Origin: Ilumatobacteraceae bacterium | GTDB taxonomy: Bacteria > Actinomycetota > Acidimicrobiia > Acidimicrobiales > Ilumatobacteraceae | Direction of reading: 5' to 3' | DNA length: 64,000 bases | Assembly: GCA_033344875.1 (NCBI GenBank) | Contig: JAWPMO010000001.1 | Coordinates: 1,823,595 to 1,887,594, forward strand | Part shown: one piece after another, positions 50,882 through 59,251 of the stretch | Layout of the letters: the number at the start of each line of letters is the position of its first letter | Position numbering within the stretch: the stretch's first letter is position 1 | The notes under the pieces: generated by a model | The model's database searches: none | What the model was told of the DNA's origin: nothing | The model's input: the letters and a program-made list of their open reading frames with translations, nothing else | Translations under genes and position numbers: made by a program

Positions 50882-51601
50882 GTGAGGATCCCAACGATTC
50901 GCGGCATCATCGAGCGCCGTATCTTGGTCAACTTTCGCGTCGACCCCGATGCGTTGTCGTTCGTTCTCCCCGAGCCGTTCACGCCGCAACTCGTCGATGG
51001 CGTCGGCATCGCAGGGGTCTGCCTCATCCGGCTCGCCCATCTTCGTCCGGCGTTTCTCCCTGGCGAGTGGGGCTTCCGCTCGGAGAACGCCGCTCACCGC
51101 GTCGCGGTCAAGCTCCCCGACGGTTCGAACGCCGTCTACATCCCTCGGCGAGATACGAACTCACGCCTCAACGTGTTGGTCGGTGGCCGGCTGTTCCCCG
51201 GAGCACACCACCACGCTGATTTCACCAGCGTCGAGACCGGCGGTCGGTTCGACGTCACGATGCGGAGCGACGATGGCGAGACGCGACTCGCGGTTGAGAG
51301 CGCGGTCGGGGAAGGTCTGCCCGACAACTCGGTGTTCGCGAGCCTCGCCGAAGCCTCCTCGTTCTTCGAGGCCGGCTCGCTTGGCTTCTCCGACACGCGG
51401 GAAGGGGGTTGCTTCGATGGGCTCGAGCTCCGCACCGATCAATGGCAGGTGTCGCCGCTCGATGTGTCGCGCGTCGAGTCCAGCTTCTTCGACGACCGAT
51501 CCTCGTTCCCGCGGGGAGTGGTCGAGTTCGACAACGCACTTCTGATGCGCGACATCGACCATGAATGGCACACACGGGCGTCACTGCGCGCCGCTGATTG
51601 A
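50882..51601 (+). CDS. DUF2071/YqjF-like protein
   Basis: 239 aa. The opening IRGIIERRILVNFRVDPDAL then LPEPFTPQLVDGVGIAGVCL and LFPGAHHHADF match the acetoacetate-decarboxylase-like beta fold of DUF2071. No role is assigned to this family. Start GTG 50882 follows a TANNNT box. It seems unrelated to transfer functions and is probably passenger DNA on the element. The 51602-51852 stretch after it shows no gene or known element. Confidence 0.82.
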   Translation: MRIPTIRGIIERRILVNFRVDPDALSFVLPEPFTPQLVDGVGIAGVCLIRLAHLRPAFLPGEWGFRSENAAHRVAVKLPDGSNAVYIPRRDTNSRLNVLVGGRLFPGAHHHADFTSVETGGRFDVTMRSDDGETRLAVESAVGEGLPDNSVFASLAEASSFFEAGSLGFSDTREGGCFDGLELRTDQWQVSPLDVSRVESSFFDDRSSFPRGVVEFDNALLMRDIDHEWHTRASLRAAD

Positions 51602-51852
51602 GGCCCGGTGCGCGGATGCGAGGAGCCTCTCGACTGCGGTCGTCCGCGAACCACCTTGTGCCGGTCGACGGTTGCGGCGAGAATCGCGTCGGCACCGGGC
51701 GTCGTGAGCCTTGATGAAGTAGAGCCTCGGAGGAGCCGGCGACACCGCTTGGTGATCGTCGGAGCCGAGGCTCATGCGCGTCGGGCGCCGATTTGCGCTT
51801 GCAGCGCGACCAGTTCCGGCGCACACTGGTGATGCCTCCGGCAAAGCGCTGG

Positions 51853-51912
51853 AGGAAGTGGACCCGGTTGCCTACCGGAAGGGTAGGGGAGCCGGGTTCT
51901 GCGCGTTTCGGG
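51853..51912. repeat. Dispersed hairpin repeat, copy A
   Basis: About 60 bp beginning AGGAAGTGGACCCGGTTGCC and ending near GCGCGTTTCGGG, almost repeated at 52600-52657. The arms ACCCGG/CCGGGT and CCTACC/GGTAGG can fold into a two-part stem. It covers the stop codon and last codons of the VanZ-like gene. Confidence 0.8.
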
Positions 51913-52390
51913 TCGTCATGGCCAGGCCAACGCCGATCGCGATCCCAAGTACGTTGGCGACGACATCGGTCGGGTCGCCGGCACCGGACAGCACGGTGGC
52001 ATGGAGCGTCTCGATTGCCAAGACGAGGGCCACGAGCACGCCCGACACAACGGCGGGTCGGCCTGTGAGAACCGTCCAACCGGTCGCGGCCGGTACGAAC
52101 AGGGCGACGTTCAGCCACCAGCCGATGTCACCGCCGACGAGGCCGGGAAGCGCGTCCCAGTTGCGGCTCCACCACGTGAGGTCGTACGCCAGGCCCTCGT
52201 CGGAGACGACGATGCCGCGGTTAGCGATCGTCATGGTGGCGATGAGGACGGTGCCGGCAAGCGCCAGGAAGAGACGCCAGGCTGGGCCTCCGCGCCTTCG
52301 AACCGCGACGGCCGCCAGCGCCGACACCCCGAAGAGCACCGCAGCGATGACAACGACCCGGCCGTCGACCAGTGTCAGAACGTGACGCAT
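51872..52390 (-). CDS. VanZ-like membrane protein
   Basis: 172 aa with about four hydrophobic helices. WWLNVALFVPAATGWTVLTG and SGAGDPTDVVANVLGIAIGV correspond to the VanZ-family N-x-x-x-F-x-P and D-x-x-x-N-x-x-G motifs. The family's biochemical function is unknown (VanZ itself gives low-level teicoplanin resistance). ATG 52390 is chosen since the first helix follows directly. The last ~12 codons fall in the repeat element, so the C-terminus may have been altered by its insertion. Confidence 0.82.
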   Translation of the reverse strand: MRHVLTLVDGRVVVIAAVLFGVSALAAVAVRRRGGPAWRLFLALAGTVLIATMTIANRGIVVSDEGLAYDLTWWSRNWDALPGLVGGDIGWWLNVALFVPAATGWTVLTGRPAVVSGVLVALVLAIETLHATVLSGAGDPTDVVANVLGIAIGVGLAMTTRNAQNPAPLPFR

Positions 52391-52599
52391 TGCTGACGGC
52401 GGCGAGCGAACCGGCGCTCCGAGTGTGAGCCCATGACCTCCCGAGGCTAGGACTCCTCTACGCGCAGACCCCGACACCCCATTGCACCGAAGCGTCCGCC
52501 GGGCAACAGCGCAGGTCGATCCGGGCGGGTCCGAGCAGAACCACCTTGCGATCGCGCGCTTCTCGGCGCATGCTGAGAGGGCCTCGGGTGAGTACCCGT

Positions 52600-52657
52600 A
52601 GGAAGTGGACCCGGTTGCCTGCCCGTAGGTAGGGGAACCGGGTTCTGCGCGTTCGGG
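52600..52657. repeat. Dispersed hairpin repeat, copy B
   Basis: Second copy of the 60-bp element, with base changes and two single-base deletions relative to copy A. ACCCGGTT and AACCGGGT pair perfectly over 8 bp here. It lies downstream of the HTH antitoxin-like gene and may act as its terminator. The remaining 52391-52691 gap shows no gene. Confidence 0.8.
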
Positions 52658-52691
52658 GCCCGTGCCGAAAAGCCAGCTCCGATCGAGCGGA

Positions 52692-53210
52692 TCAGCTGGC
52701 TGTCAGCAGGTCGCCGACGAGCCGCCGCTCGTCGTCTCCGTGGAGGTTGTGGCGCGCGAGCAGGGTCGCGTTCGCCAGGGCGATGATGCGACCTCGATCA
52801 TCCGCCGACGGATCATCGTCGAGCCATGACTGCACGTCCGACCAACGCCACAACGGTGATCTCGTCGACGCCCCGTACGCGGGAGGCGGGAACCCGGAGC
52901 TGTCTGCGTCCCGCTTGATCCAGTGGTTGACGGCCTGCCGACTGCGACCTGTCCGTTCGGCGATGTCGGATTGCGAAACGAGTTCTTCGCCCTCGACGCG
53001 GACGACCCGCACACCATCCACCGACTCGGCCTGTCGGACTGCGGAGGCAATGGCCTCGAGGAGACCTGGCGCATCTCGGTCGACGTCGAGCGCGGCGTTC
53101 CCGTCGAACGAGGTGACAGCGGCATCGTCGAGACCAGCTTCGAAGAGACGGTCGCTGGTCGCCTCGTCGACCGCTCGATCGAGGATCAAGATGAAGTTGT
53201 AGGTGTCCAT
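52692..53210 (-). CDS. HTH antitoxin-like protein
   Basis: 172 aa. The N-terminal ~75 residues (MDTYNFILILDRAVDEATSD, FEAGLDDAAVTSFDG, LLEAIASAVRQAESV) form an alpha/beta domain found with DNA-binding partners. It continues into an HTH, VSQSDIAERTGRSRQAVNHW, and a wing with SPLWRWSDVQSWL. Its ATG overlaps the stop of the HicA-like gene by 1 bp. The order toxin then HTH antitoxin matches HicAB-type modules, so it probably neutralises and represses its partner. Confidence 0.75.
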   Translation of the reverse strand: MDTYNFILILDRAVDEATSDRLFEAGLDDAAVTSFDGNAALDVDRDAPGLLEAIASAVRQAESVDGVRVVRVEGEELVSQSDIAERTGRSRQAVNHWIKRDADSSGFPPPAYGASTRSPLWRWSDVQSWLDDDPSADDRGRIIALANATLLARHNLHGDDERRLVGDLLTAS

Positions 53211-53437
53211 CACGTCTCGTCTCGGGTATTGCGGCGAATGTGGCGCCTGATCTGCTTGGCGTGATTGTCGGCATTCTTGGGTGTCGACCACACCCGGAAC
53301 GGATGCGGTTGGTCTCCGCTGATGACGTGGGTTGAGTGACCGCCACCGGATGCGTCGGTCACGACCAGCCCCGCCTGCTCAGCCTCTCGGAGCGCCTTCT
53401 CGATCTCCTTCTTCGGATGCGTCTTGCGCTCCGCCAT
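53210..53437 (-). CDS. HicA-like toxin candidate
   Basis: 75 aa, basic. EIEKALREAEQAGLVVTDAS then GGGHSTHVISGDQPHPFRVW and NADNHAKQIRRHIRRN fit the HicA double-stranded-RNA-binding-like layout, with the catalytic His in the GGHS position. HicA toxins cleave mRNA. It is coupled to the downstream HTH gene. Identity is by pattern only. Confidence 0.7.
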   Translation of the reverse strand: MAERKTHPKKEIEKALREAEQAGLVVTDASGGGHSTHVISGDQPHPFRVWSTPKNADNHAKQIRRHIRRNTRDET

Positions 53438-53504
53438 CAGACTGTACCCGGTCCGTAGACAATGTCAACAACGTGACCGGCGGCCAACCGAACCACGTTC
53501 CAAC

Positions 53505-53600
53505 AGTGTCCGGGTCGAGAATGTGGGCCGGGCTCGCCGCTATCTCCTGGTCGGCAGCTGGTCAGGCGCGGGCGGAGACGCGCAACGTCACCGACGGGCG
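53505..53600 (-). pseudogene. Decayed integrase C-terminal fragment
   Basis: The minus strand reads VTLRVSARA, stop, PAADQEIAASPAHIL. This parallels MTLRVYAHAFAAADQKLAAS at the end of the intact integrase 300 bp away. The catalytic Tyr position is Ser and a stop codon follows. It is embedded in a 352-bp gap (53438-53789) with no other gene, and suggests a previous integrase copy or an earlier element at this place. Confidence 0.6.
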
Positions 53601-53789
53601 CGTCAACGCATGGCTGGCTCCGGCGAGGACTATTCAGGACACCGATCGTGTGCCACGCGTGCGAGCACCCCGTGACCCGCCTTGTACTCCCGCCGGTTCG
53701 GCCGAAGCCTCGGGCGCACCAGCACACCTGTTGTCGGGACACAGCAAGACTATTCACCGTCAGCTGAAGCCCGAGACAAGGAATCAACT

Positions 53790-54890
53790 TCACTCGTCCA
53801 GCTCTGCGTCGAGGAGGTCGGCCAAGCTCGCGGCGAGCTTCTGGTCGGCAGCTGCGAAGGCGTGGGCGTAGACGCGCAAGGTCATCGCCGGGTTGGAGTG
53901 GCCGAGACGATTCGCAACGGTGCGAACGTCGTGGCCCTGGCCGATGGCGACGGTGGCCGACCAGTGGCGTAGGTCATGCAGCCGCCACTTCTTGTCGATG
54001 CCCGACAGCTTGCGCGCCCGCGTCCACCACCAACCGATCCGATCGGGAGCGCACATCTCCTCCCCCACTCCGAACATCCACGGGCCGTACTGCTCCCGCT
54101 CGCGGCGCAGCTCCCAGATCGCCGCATGTGTCGTCGGGTCGAGCGTCAGCCGTCGGGCGTTCGCCGTCTTGGTCGGCGCATCTCGCAACTCGCGTGGCGC
54201 GACCTCGTGGCGGATCACTTCGATCGCCGAGTCGATCGTGAGCATCCCGTCGTCGTCGACATCGGTCCACCGGAGCGCCGCGAGCTCGGCACGCCGAGCG
54301 CCGGTCATCGCGGCGATTCGTAACGCCAAGGCGGCAGCCGGATCGAACGACTCGGCGGCGGCGATCACGGCCCGCACATCGTCGAGCGACATCACTCCCC
54401 TAGGCTGCTTCTTCGACGTCTTGCGCTGAGCGAGCGCCACCACGTTCTGGCTCACCCAGCCCCACCGGACCGCCTGACCGAACGCCGCGCTCAGCGCGCC
54501 GTGCTGATTGCGGATGCCGGCGTCTTTCATCCCCGCCCGGCGCAGCCGGGTGTGCCAGCGCTCGACATCGGCGATCGAGAGCTGCGCGATCGGGATGCGG
54601 GCGATCCTGTCCTGCTTGATCGACCGCACCCGGCTCTGCTGATCGCGCGCCGAGGCCGGCGCCCACGTGTCGATGTTCTGGTCGACCCACGCGTCGAGCA
54701 CGTCCTCGACCCGACGACCCGCGGGCGACGCGCTCCCCGGACCGACCTCGAGCTGCGCCGCCAGGCGCTGCGCGTCACGCTTCGACCCGCGCACGGTGCG
54801 CGAGATCTGCGTGGGGCGTCCGCGGGCGTCGTTGCCCGTGAAAACGCGGACCTCCCACACGCCCGGCTGCTTCTCGCGCATCGTCGCCAC
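53790..54890 (-). CDS. Tyrosine site-specific recombinase (integrase)
   Basis: 366 aa. An arm-binding N-terminal domain (VWEVRVFTGNDARGRPTQIS) is followed by a core-binding SAM-like domain and the catalytic domain. The catalytic residues are Arg in TGARRAELAALRW, His-x-x-Arg in LHDLRHWSATVAI, His in NRLGHSNPAM and Tyr in LRVYAHAF. The gene ends the element, 110 bp from the attachment core, the normal place. Start GTG 54890; ATG 54881 is possible. It should integrate at the 33-bp core in the dehydrogenase gene. Confidence 0.95.
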   Translation of the reverse strand: MATMREKQPGVWEVRVFTGNDARGRPTQISRTVRGSKRDAQRLAAQLEVGPGSASPAGRRVEDVLDAWVDQNIDTWAPASARDQQSRVRSIKQDRIARIPIAQLSIADVERWHTRLRRAGMKDAGIRNQHGALSAAFGQAVRWGWVSQNVVALAQRKTSKKQPRGVMSLDDVRAVIAAAESFDPAAALALRIAAMTGARRAELAALRWTDVDDDGMLTIDSAIEVIRHEVAPRELRDAPTKTANARRLTLDPTTHAAIWELRREREQYGPWMFGVGEEMCAPDRIGWWWTRARKLSGIDKKWRLHDLRHWSATVAIGQGHDVRTVANRLGHSNPAMTLRVYAHAFAAADQKLAASLADLLDAELDE

Positions 54891-54935
54891 GGCGACGACA
54901 CTACGCCGGGGGTGTCACACTCGCCAGCGCGAATC

Positions 54936-54956
54936 ACTAGGGATGAAACTAGGGAT
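54936..54956. promoter_or_regulatory. Right pair of integrase arm-type sites
   Basis: ACTAGGGAT at 54936-54944 and 54948-54956, 12 bp apart, between the integrase gene and the right attachment core. Same motif and orientation as the pair at the left end. Confidence 0.6.
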
Positions 54957-55000
54957 GGACGATCGGCGGCTATCGACGCCGATCGAACCCAACCCGAAAT

Positions 55001-55079
55001 TTACTCGATACGCAGGCCGGAGATCGCCCGGCTGATCACCAGCTGTTGGATCTGCTCGGTGCCTTCGAAGATGTCGTGG
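55001..55079. other. attR: element-borne 3' end of the dehydrogenase gene
   Basis: This stretch encodes the last ~26 codons of the dehydrogenase and pairs with the left copy at 40933-41011. It ends in TAA where the left copy has TGA. The identical core is 55047-55079. Confidence 0.9.
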
Positions 55080-56215
55080 ATCTTCGCGTCGCGGTGCCAG
55101 CGCTCGACCGGATACTCGCGGGTGTAGCCGTAGCCCCCGAGGATCTGGATCGCACGCTCGGTCGACCAGGTGGCGACCCGACCGGCCTTCAGCTTGGCCA
55201 TCGACCCTTCGGCGTTGACGAACTTCTTCTGCTTGCCGAGCCAGGCGGCCCGCCAGATCAGACCGCGGGTGGCGTCGATCTCGGTGGCGATGTCGGCCAG
55301 CATGAACGCGATCGACTGGTTCATGATGATCGGACGACCGAACGCGTGGCGCTCCTTGGCGTACTCCAGCGAGTATTCGTAGGCCGCGCGGGCGATACCG
55401 AGCGCCTGCGCGCCGACCGACGGGCGAGTCGCCTCGAAGGTCTGCATCGCGGCCTGCGCGTTGCCCTTCTCGCCTCGGCGCACCCGGGCGAGACGCTCGT
55501 CGAGCTTCTCCTTGCCACCGAGGAGGCAGCGGCCGGGGACCCGTACGTCGTCGAGCACGACCTCGGCGGTGTGGCTGGCCCGGATGCCGTGCTTCTTGTA
55601 CTTCTGCCCCTGCGACAGGCCCTTGGTTCCCGGCGGGACGATGAAGCTGGCATGCCCCTTCGAACCCAGTTCGGGGTCGACGACCGCGACCACCACGTGG
55701 ATGTCGGCGATGCCGCCGTTGGTGATCCATGCCTTGGTCCCGTTGAGCACCCACTCGTCCTTGGCCTCGTCGTACACCGCGCTGGTCCGGTAGCCACCCA
55801 CGTCGGAGCCGGCATCGGGCTCGCTGGCAGCGAACGCACCCAGCTTGAGGTCGGCGGCGTCGCCGTAGCACTGCGGCACCCACTCGAGCACCTGCTCGGG
55901 CGTACCCGACGACGAGATGCCGGCGGCGGCGAGGGCGGAGCCCATGATCGCCATGCCGATGCCGGCGTCGCCCCAGAACAGCTCCTCGATCGCGACCGGC
56001 AGGGTGAGACCCGACGGGTCGTTCATCATGCCCTCGGCCAGGAACTCCCAGCCGTAGAGACCGATCTCGGCGGCCTGCTGCACGATGGGATACGGGAACT
56101 CTTCACGCTCGTCCCATTCCTCCGCGTTGGGTCGCATCACGTCTTCGGCGAAGCCGTGCACCCACTTCTGGAGTTGGACTTGGTCCTCGTTCAGCGCCAT
56201 GGAGAATTCGGTCAT
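55001..56215 (-). CDS. Acyl-CoA dehydrogenase (hosts the element)
   Basis: 404 aa. LKLGAFAASEPDAGSDVGGY and WVLNGTKAWITNGGIADIHV are the two ACAD signatures, MNQSIAFMLADIATEID is the helical domain, and ILGGYGYTREYPVERWHRDA then IHDIFEGTEQIQQL is the C-terminal FAD site. The catalytic Glu in IFEGT is present. It is intact although its last ~26 codons derive from the integrated element. Its normal function is oxidation of an acyl-CoA thioester in beta-oxidation; chain-length preference is unknown. ATG 56215. Confidence 0.95.
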   Translation of the reverse strand: MTEFSMALNEDQVQLQKWVHGFAEDVMRPNAEEWDEREEFPYPIVQQAAEIGLYGWEFLAEGMMNDPSGLTLPVAIEELFWGDAGIGMAIMGSALAAAGISSSGTPEQVLEWVPQCYGDAADLKLGAFAASEPDAGSDVGGYRTSAVYDEAKDEWVLNGTKAWITNGGIADIHVVVAVVDPELGSKGHASFIVPPGTKGLSQGQKYKKHGIRASHTAEVVLDDVRVPGRCLLGGKEKLDERLARVRRGEKGNAQAAMQTFEATRPSVGAQALGIARAAYEYSLEYAKERHAFGRPIIMNQSIAFMLADIATEIDATRGLIWRAAWLGKQKKFVNAEGSMAKLKAGRVATWSTERAIQILGGYGYTREYPVERWHRDAKIHDIFEGTEQIQQLVISRAISGLRIE

Positions 56216-56247
56216 ACCTCCAAGTTACTCCTCGGTAACCGAGATGT

Positions 56248-57714
56248 CTACTCTTCGGTAACTTCCGATCCGGGTCGCGCGCCGGCCACCCCGTGACCGT
56301 GACCACGATGTCGACGATTCGACCCGGTCGCCGAACCACCCCTCGACCATCGCTCCGCCGATTGATCGACCTGCGACAAGAGCAGGGCGACCACGATCGC
56401 GAAGAACGTCAGCGGGACGAACTGCTCGAAGATCGCCTCCGTCAGTCCGAAGACGCCGTAGCCGAACACGACCAGGAGGCCGGCGGCACCCACCGACTGC
56501 TGATCCGAGTCGGATGAATGCCAGGCGGCCCGCCAGAAGTACCGGGCAGGGATCACCATGACCGCACACCACGCCACGAGGCCGGGAAGACCGGAGTTGG
56601 CTGCGGCGCTGATGAGTTGGTGGTGTGCGTGATCGAACCTCGCGATCCGCGGATTGCGATAGCGAGCCCACGCCAACTCGCCGAACTGCCGCTGCAGATT
56701 TCCCCAGCCGACGCCGGTCAGCGCATGCTCGCTCGTGGCCCACAGCGCCGCACGCCACGCCTCGAACCGGGCACCGATCGACGTGCCCGCCGCAGGGTCG
56801 AGCGGCGATCGTGCCGCCTCGTACGCCCGCACCTCTCCGATGGCCGAGCGCGTGCGATCGATCGGCATCGAGCCACTGAGTCGGACCACGAGCACAGAGA
56901 TCGCGACGCAGGCAGCTGCGAGTCTGGCGGCGCCCAAGGCGCGCAACGCGTCGCGATGCCGGACGGCGAGCACGCCCGCCAACACCGGTACCGCGAGCCA
57001 CGCGCCGCGGGAGCCGGACACCACGGTCGCAGCCAAGCCGAGCATCGCCCCCGTTGCCGTGATGAGACGCCACCTGGCGACGGCTCGGCCGACCGGCGTG
57101 CCGTAGCGTCCCTCGGCTGCAACCGACCGGACGAGTGGCATCAGCACAACGGTGAGCAGGGCCATCACCAGCGACAGATCGCCGAAGACGATCGCATTGC
57201 GCGTCGTCCCGTCGGCACGACGCGCCCCGAACACGACGACCTCGACGAGACCGAAGATCCCGGCGAACGACGCGCCGGCGGCCGCGCCGCACCACACCAC
57301 CACCGCCACGCGCCGATCGACCGGGACGGCACACGCGGCGACCGCGGTGATCGGCAGCACGGCGAACGTCGCCACCAGCAGCAAGCCGCCACCGGTGAGC
57401 GGCTGGGACACGAACGGCGCCACCGCCGAGATCCACAGTGCGACCGCCGCGGTGGCGAAGACGACCACGGGAGTCGATCTCGACGGTGCAGGGACGACGA
57501 CCGCTTCGTGTTGCACCCGGACCGCCACGACGACCAGAGCCACGCCGACCAGTCCCAACCAGAGCGGCGGCAGCACGAGGAGACCGGCGAGGAACACGGC
57601 GAGCGACAGCCCCAGCAGGCCGACCGGTCCGGCCTGTGCCTGGCCGACCCGCGCCGGATCAACCCGTGGTGTACCGCCGGCGGCGTCGCGACGCGGGCGA
57701 ACGGCAACGTTCAT
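56248..57714 (-). CDS. O-antigen ligase-like (Wzy_C) membrane protein
   Basis: 488 aa with about ten hydrophobic helices. GSRGAWLAVPVLAGVLAVR is the conserved Wzy_C-like loop/helix, then a large loop with ALTGVGWGNLQRQFGELAWA and RFDHAHHQLISAAANSGLPG, matching the H-N-x-x-L-x-x-x-x-E-x-G-type ligase motif (here HAHHQL). It probably transfers glycan chains to an acceptor outside the membrane or acts in polysaccharide/teichoic-acid assembly. No glycan gene cluster is adjacent. ATG 57714 has CGGAGT nearby. Confidence 0.85.
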   Translation of the reverse strand: MNVAVRPRRDAAGGTPRVDPARVGQAQAGPVGLLGLSLAVFLAGLLVLPPLWLGLVGVALVVVAVRVQHEAVVVPAPSRSTPVVVFATAAVALWISAVAPFVSQPLTGGGLLLVATFAVLPITAVAACAVPVDRRVAVVVWCGAAAGASFAGIFGLVEVVVFGARRADGTTRNAIVFGDLSLVMALLTVVLMPLVRSVAAEGRYGTPVGRAVARWRLITATGAMLGLAATVVSGSRGAWLAVPVLAGVLAVRHRDALRALGAARLAAACVAISVLVVRLSGSMPIDRTRSAIGEVRAYEAARSPLDPAAGTSIGARFEAWRAALWATSEHALTGVGWGNLQRQFGELAWARYRNPRIARFDHAHHQLISAAANSGLPGLVAWCAVMVIPARYFWRAAWHSSDSDQQSVGAAGLLVVFGYGVFGLTEAIFEQFVPLTFFAIVVALLLSQVDQSAERWSRGGSATGSNRRHRGHGHGVAGARPGSEVTEE

Positions 57715-57844
57715 CGGAGTTCGGACCTCTCGATGCGGCCCGTCCGGTCGTCGACCGAACGGGATGGGGCGGACGGGTGCCGCGCCACCCAGTTGTTCAC
57801 GCTGCGTGTACGGCGCCGCCAGCCTACGCGCGCGCCGGCCCTGG

Positions 57845-59203
57845 TCAGCGTCGGACCGCGGTGCCGTCCTTGGTGGTCTCGACGGTCCAACCGTCGGCCT
57901 GCAGTTCGGCACGCAGCGCATCGGCGACGGCGAAGTCTTTCGCCGCCCGAGCCTCGTCGAGCGCCGCTGCCTTCGCGGCGATGTCGGCGGGCACGTCGGC
58001 GGCGGCTCGGAGGTCGAGTCCGAGGGCGACGCACATCTCGCGGACCGTCGCCGCCACCTGCGCTGCCGTCGTGTTGTCACCGGCGTCGATCAGCGCGTTG
58101 GCCTTGCGGACCGTGTCGAACAGCAGCGCGGCAGCGCCGGGCGTGTCGAGATCGGCGTCCATCGCAGCGCGGAACCGATCGAGGATCGCCGGGTCGGGGT
58201 CGCCGTCGCCGATCATCACCGACCGGGCCGCGAACGAGTCGAGGCCGCCGAGCGTGCGCTGCGACGCCTCCAGGCTGTCGAGGCTGATCCGGACCGGGCT
58301 GCGGTAATGCGTCTGCAGGAGCAGCATCCGGTAGGCACGCTCGTCGTACTGATCGAGCAGGTCGAGCATGTTCAAGACGTTGCCGAGGCTCTTCGACATC
58401 TTCTCGCCCTCGGCGTCGATCACGAACGCGTGGTGCATCCAGTGGTTCGCGAACCGCTTCCCGAGCGCCACCGCCTGGGCCCGCTCGTTCTCGTGGTGCG
58501 GGAATCGGAGGTCCTGGCCACCGCAGTGCAGGTCGAAGCCTTCGCCGAGGAGGTCGAGGCTCATCACGACGCACTCGCTGTGCCAACCGGGCCGGCCATC
58601 GCCCCACGGCGACGGCCATGCCGGCTCGCCCGGTTTCGAGAACTTCCAGAGCACGAAGTCGGCCGGGTGCCGCTTCTGGTCGGCGCCGAGCACCTCACGG
58701 TCGCCGCCACCGGCGAGCATGTCGTCGAGCGACTGGTGGGCGAGCATGCCGTAGTCGGGCACCGCCTCGACCGAGAGGTAGACGCCGTCGTCGGTCGTGT
58801 AGGCCTGGCCGGCGTCGACCAGTTCACCGATCATCGCCACCATCTCGTCGACGTATTCGGTCGCGTGCGGCGTGTCGTCGGGCCGCGCCACACCCATGCG
58901 GGCCTGTGCGTCGAACCAGACCCGCTCGCACTTCTGTGTGATCTCCTGCCACGGGCGATCCTCGGCGTTGGCCCGCTTGATGATCTGGTCGTCGATGTCG
59001 GTGACGTTCGAGACGAAGCGCACGTCGAGGCCGGTCCACCGGAGATAGCGCACCAGCACGTCGTAGACGATGTTCTGTCGACCGTGTCCGATGTGGGGCG
59101 GGGCATAGACGGTGGGACCGCACAGGTAGATGCTGACCTTCCCGGGCTCGCGCAGGGCGAGCTCGCGGATCTCTCGGGTCGCGGTGTCAAACAGGTGCAG
59201 CAC
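57845..59203 (-). CDS. cysS: Cysteine--tRNA ligase
   Basis: 452-aa class I synthetase charging tRNA-Cys. CGPTVYAPPHIGHGRQ contains the HIGH motif and first Zn Cys. GRPGWHSECVVMS and CGGQDLRFPHHENERAQA give further Zn ligands, EKMSKSLGNVLNM is KMSKS. The C-terminal anticodon domain with AARAAKDFAVADALRAEL-type sequence and DGTAVRR end shows it is CysRS, not the shorter MshC ligase. One copy is normal. Confidence 0.95.
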   Translation of the reverse strand: MLHLFDTATREIRELALREPGKVSIYLCGPTVYAPPHIGHGRQNIVYDVLVRYLRWTGLDVRFVSNVTDIDDQIIKRANAEDRPWQEITQKCERVWFDAQARMGVARPDDTPHATEYVDEMVAMIGELVDAGQAYTTDDGVYLSVEAVPDYGMLAHQSLDDMLAGGGDREVLGADQKRHPADFVLWKFSKPGEPAWPSPWGDGRPGWHSECVVMSLDLLGEGFDLHCGGQDLRFPHHENERAQAVALGKRFANHWMHHAFVIDAEGEKMSKSLGNVLNMLDLLDQYDERAYRMLLLQTHYRSPVRISLDSLEASQRTLGGLDSFAARSVMIGDGDPDPAILDRFRAAMDADLDTPGAAALLFDTVRKANALIDAGDNTTAAQVAATVREMCVALGLDLRAAADVPADIAAKAAALDEARAAKDFAVADALRAELQADGWTVETTKDGTAVRR

Positions 59204-59251
59204 GGTCGACCATCCTACGAGTCGGAGTCGGCCCGGCCGACCAGGATTCGA

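Larger units (their letters stand above)
40979..55079. mobile_element. Integrative mobilizable element in an acyl-CoA dehydrogenase gene
   Basis: About 14 kb bounded by the 33-bp identical core at 40979-41011 and 55047-55079. It holds a tyrosine integrase at the right end, an excisionase-like HTH protein, a MobF relaxase, a toxin-antitoxin-like pair and several cargo genes. No type IV secretion, VirB4 or FtsK-like transfer gene is present, so it is best described as mobilizable rather than self-conjugative. Interior genes run in two blocks: plus-strand cargo at 41.3-47.2 kb and mostly minus-strand transfer and maintenance genes at 47.2-54.9 kb. Confidence 0.88.

Noticed and set aside
51602-51871. 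Possible gene in the gap after the DUF2071 gene
   Set aside because: Open frames here have no start signal and read as Arg/Ser-rich shadows.
40979-55079. Prophage or tRNA-integrated element
   Set aside because: No phage structural genes or tRNA sequence were found at either end; the attachment core is protein-coding.
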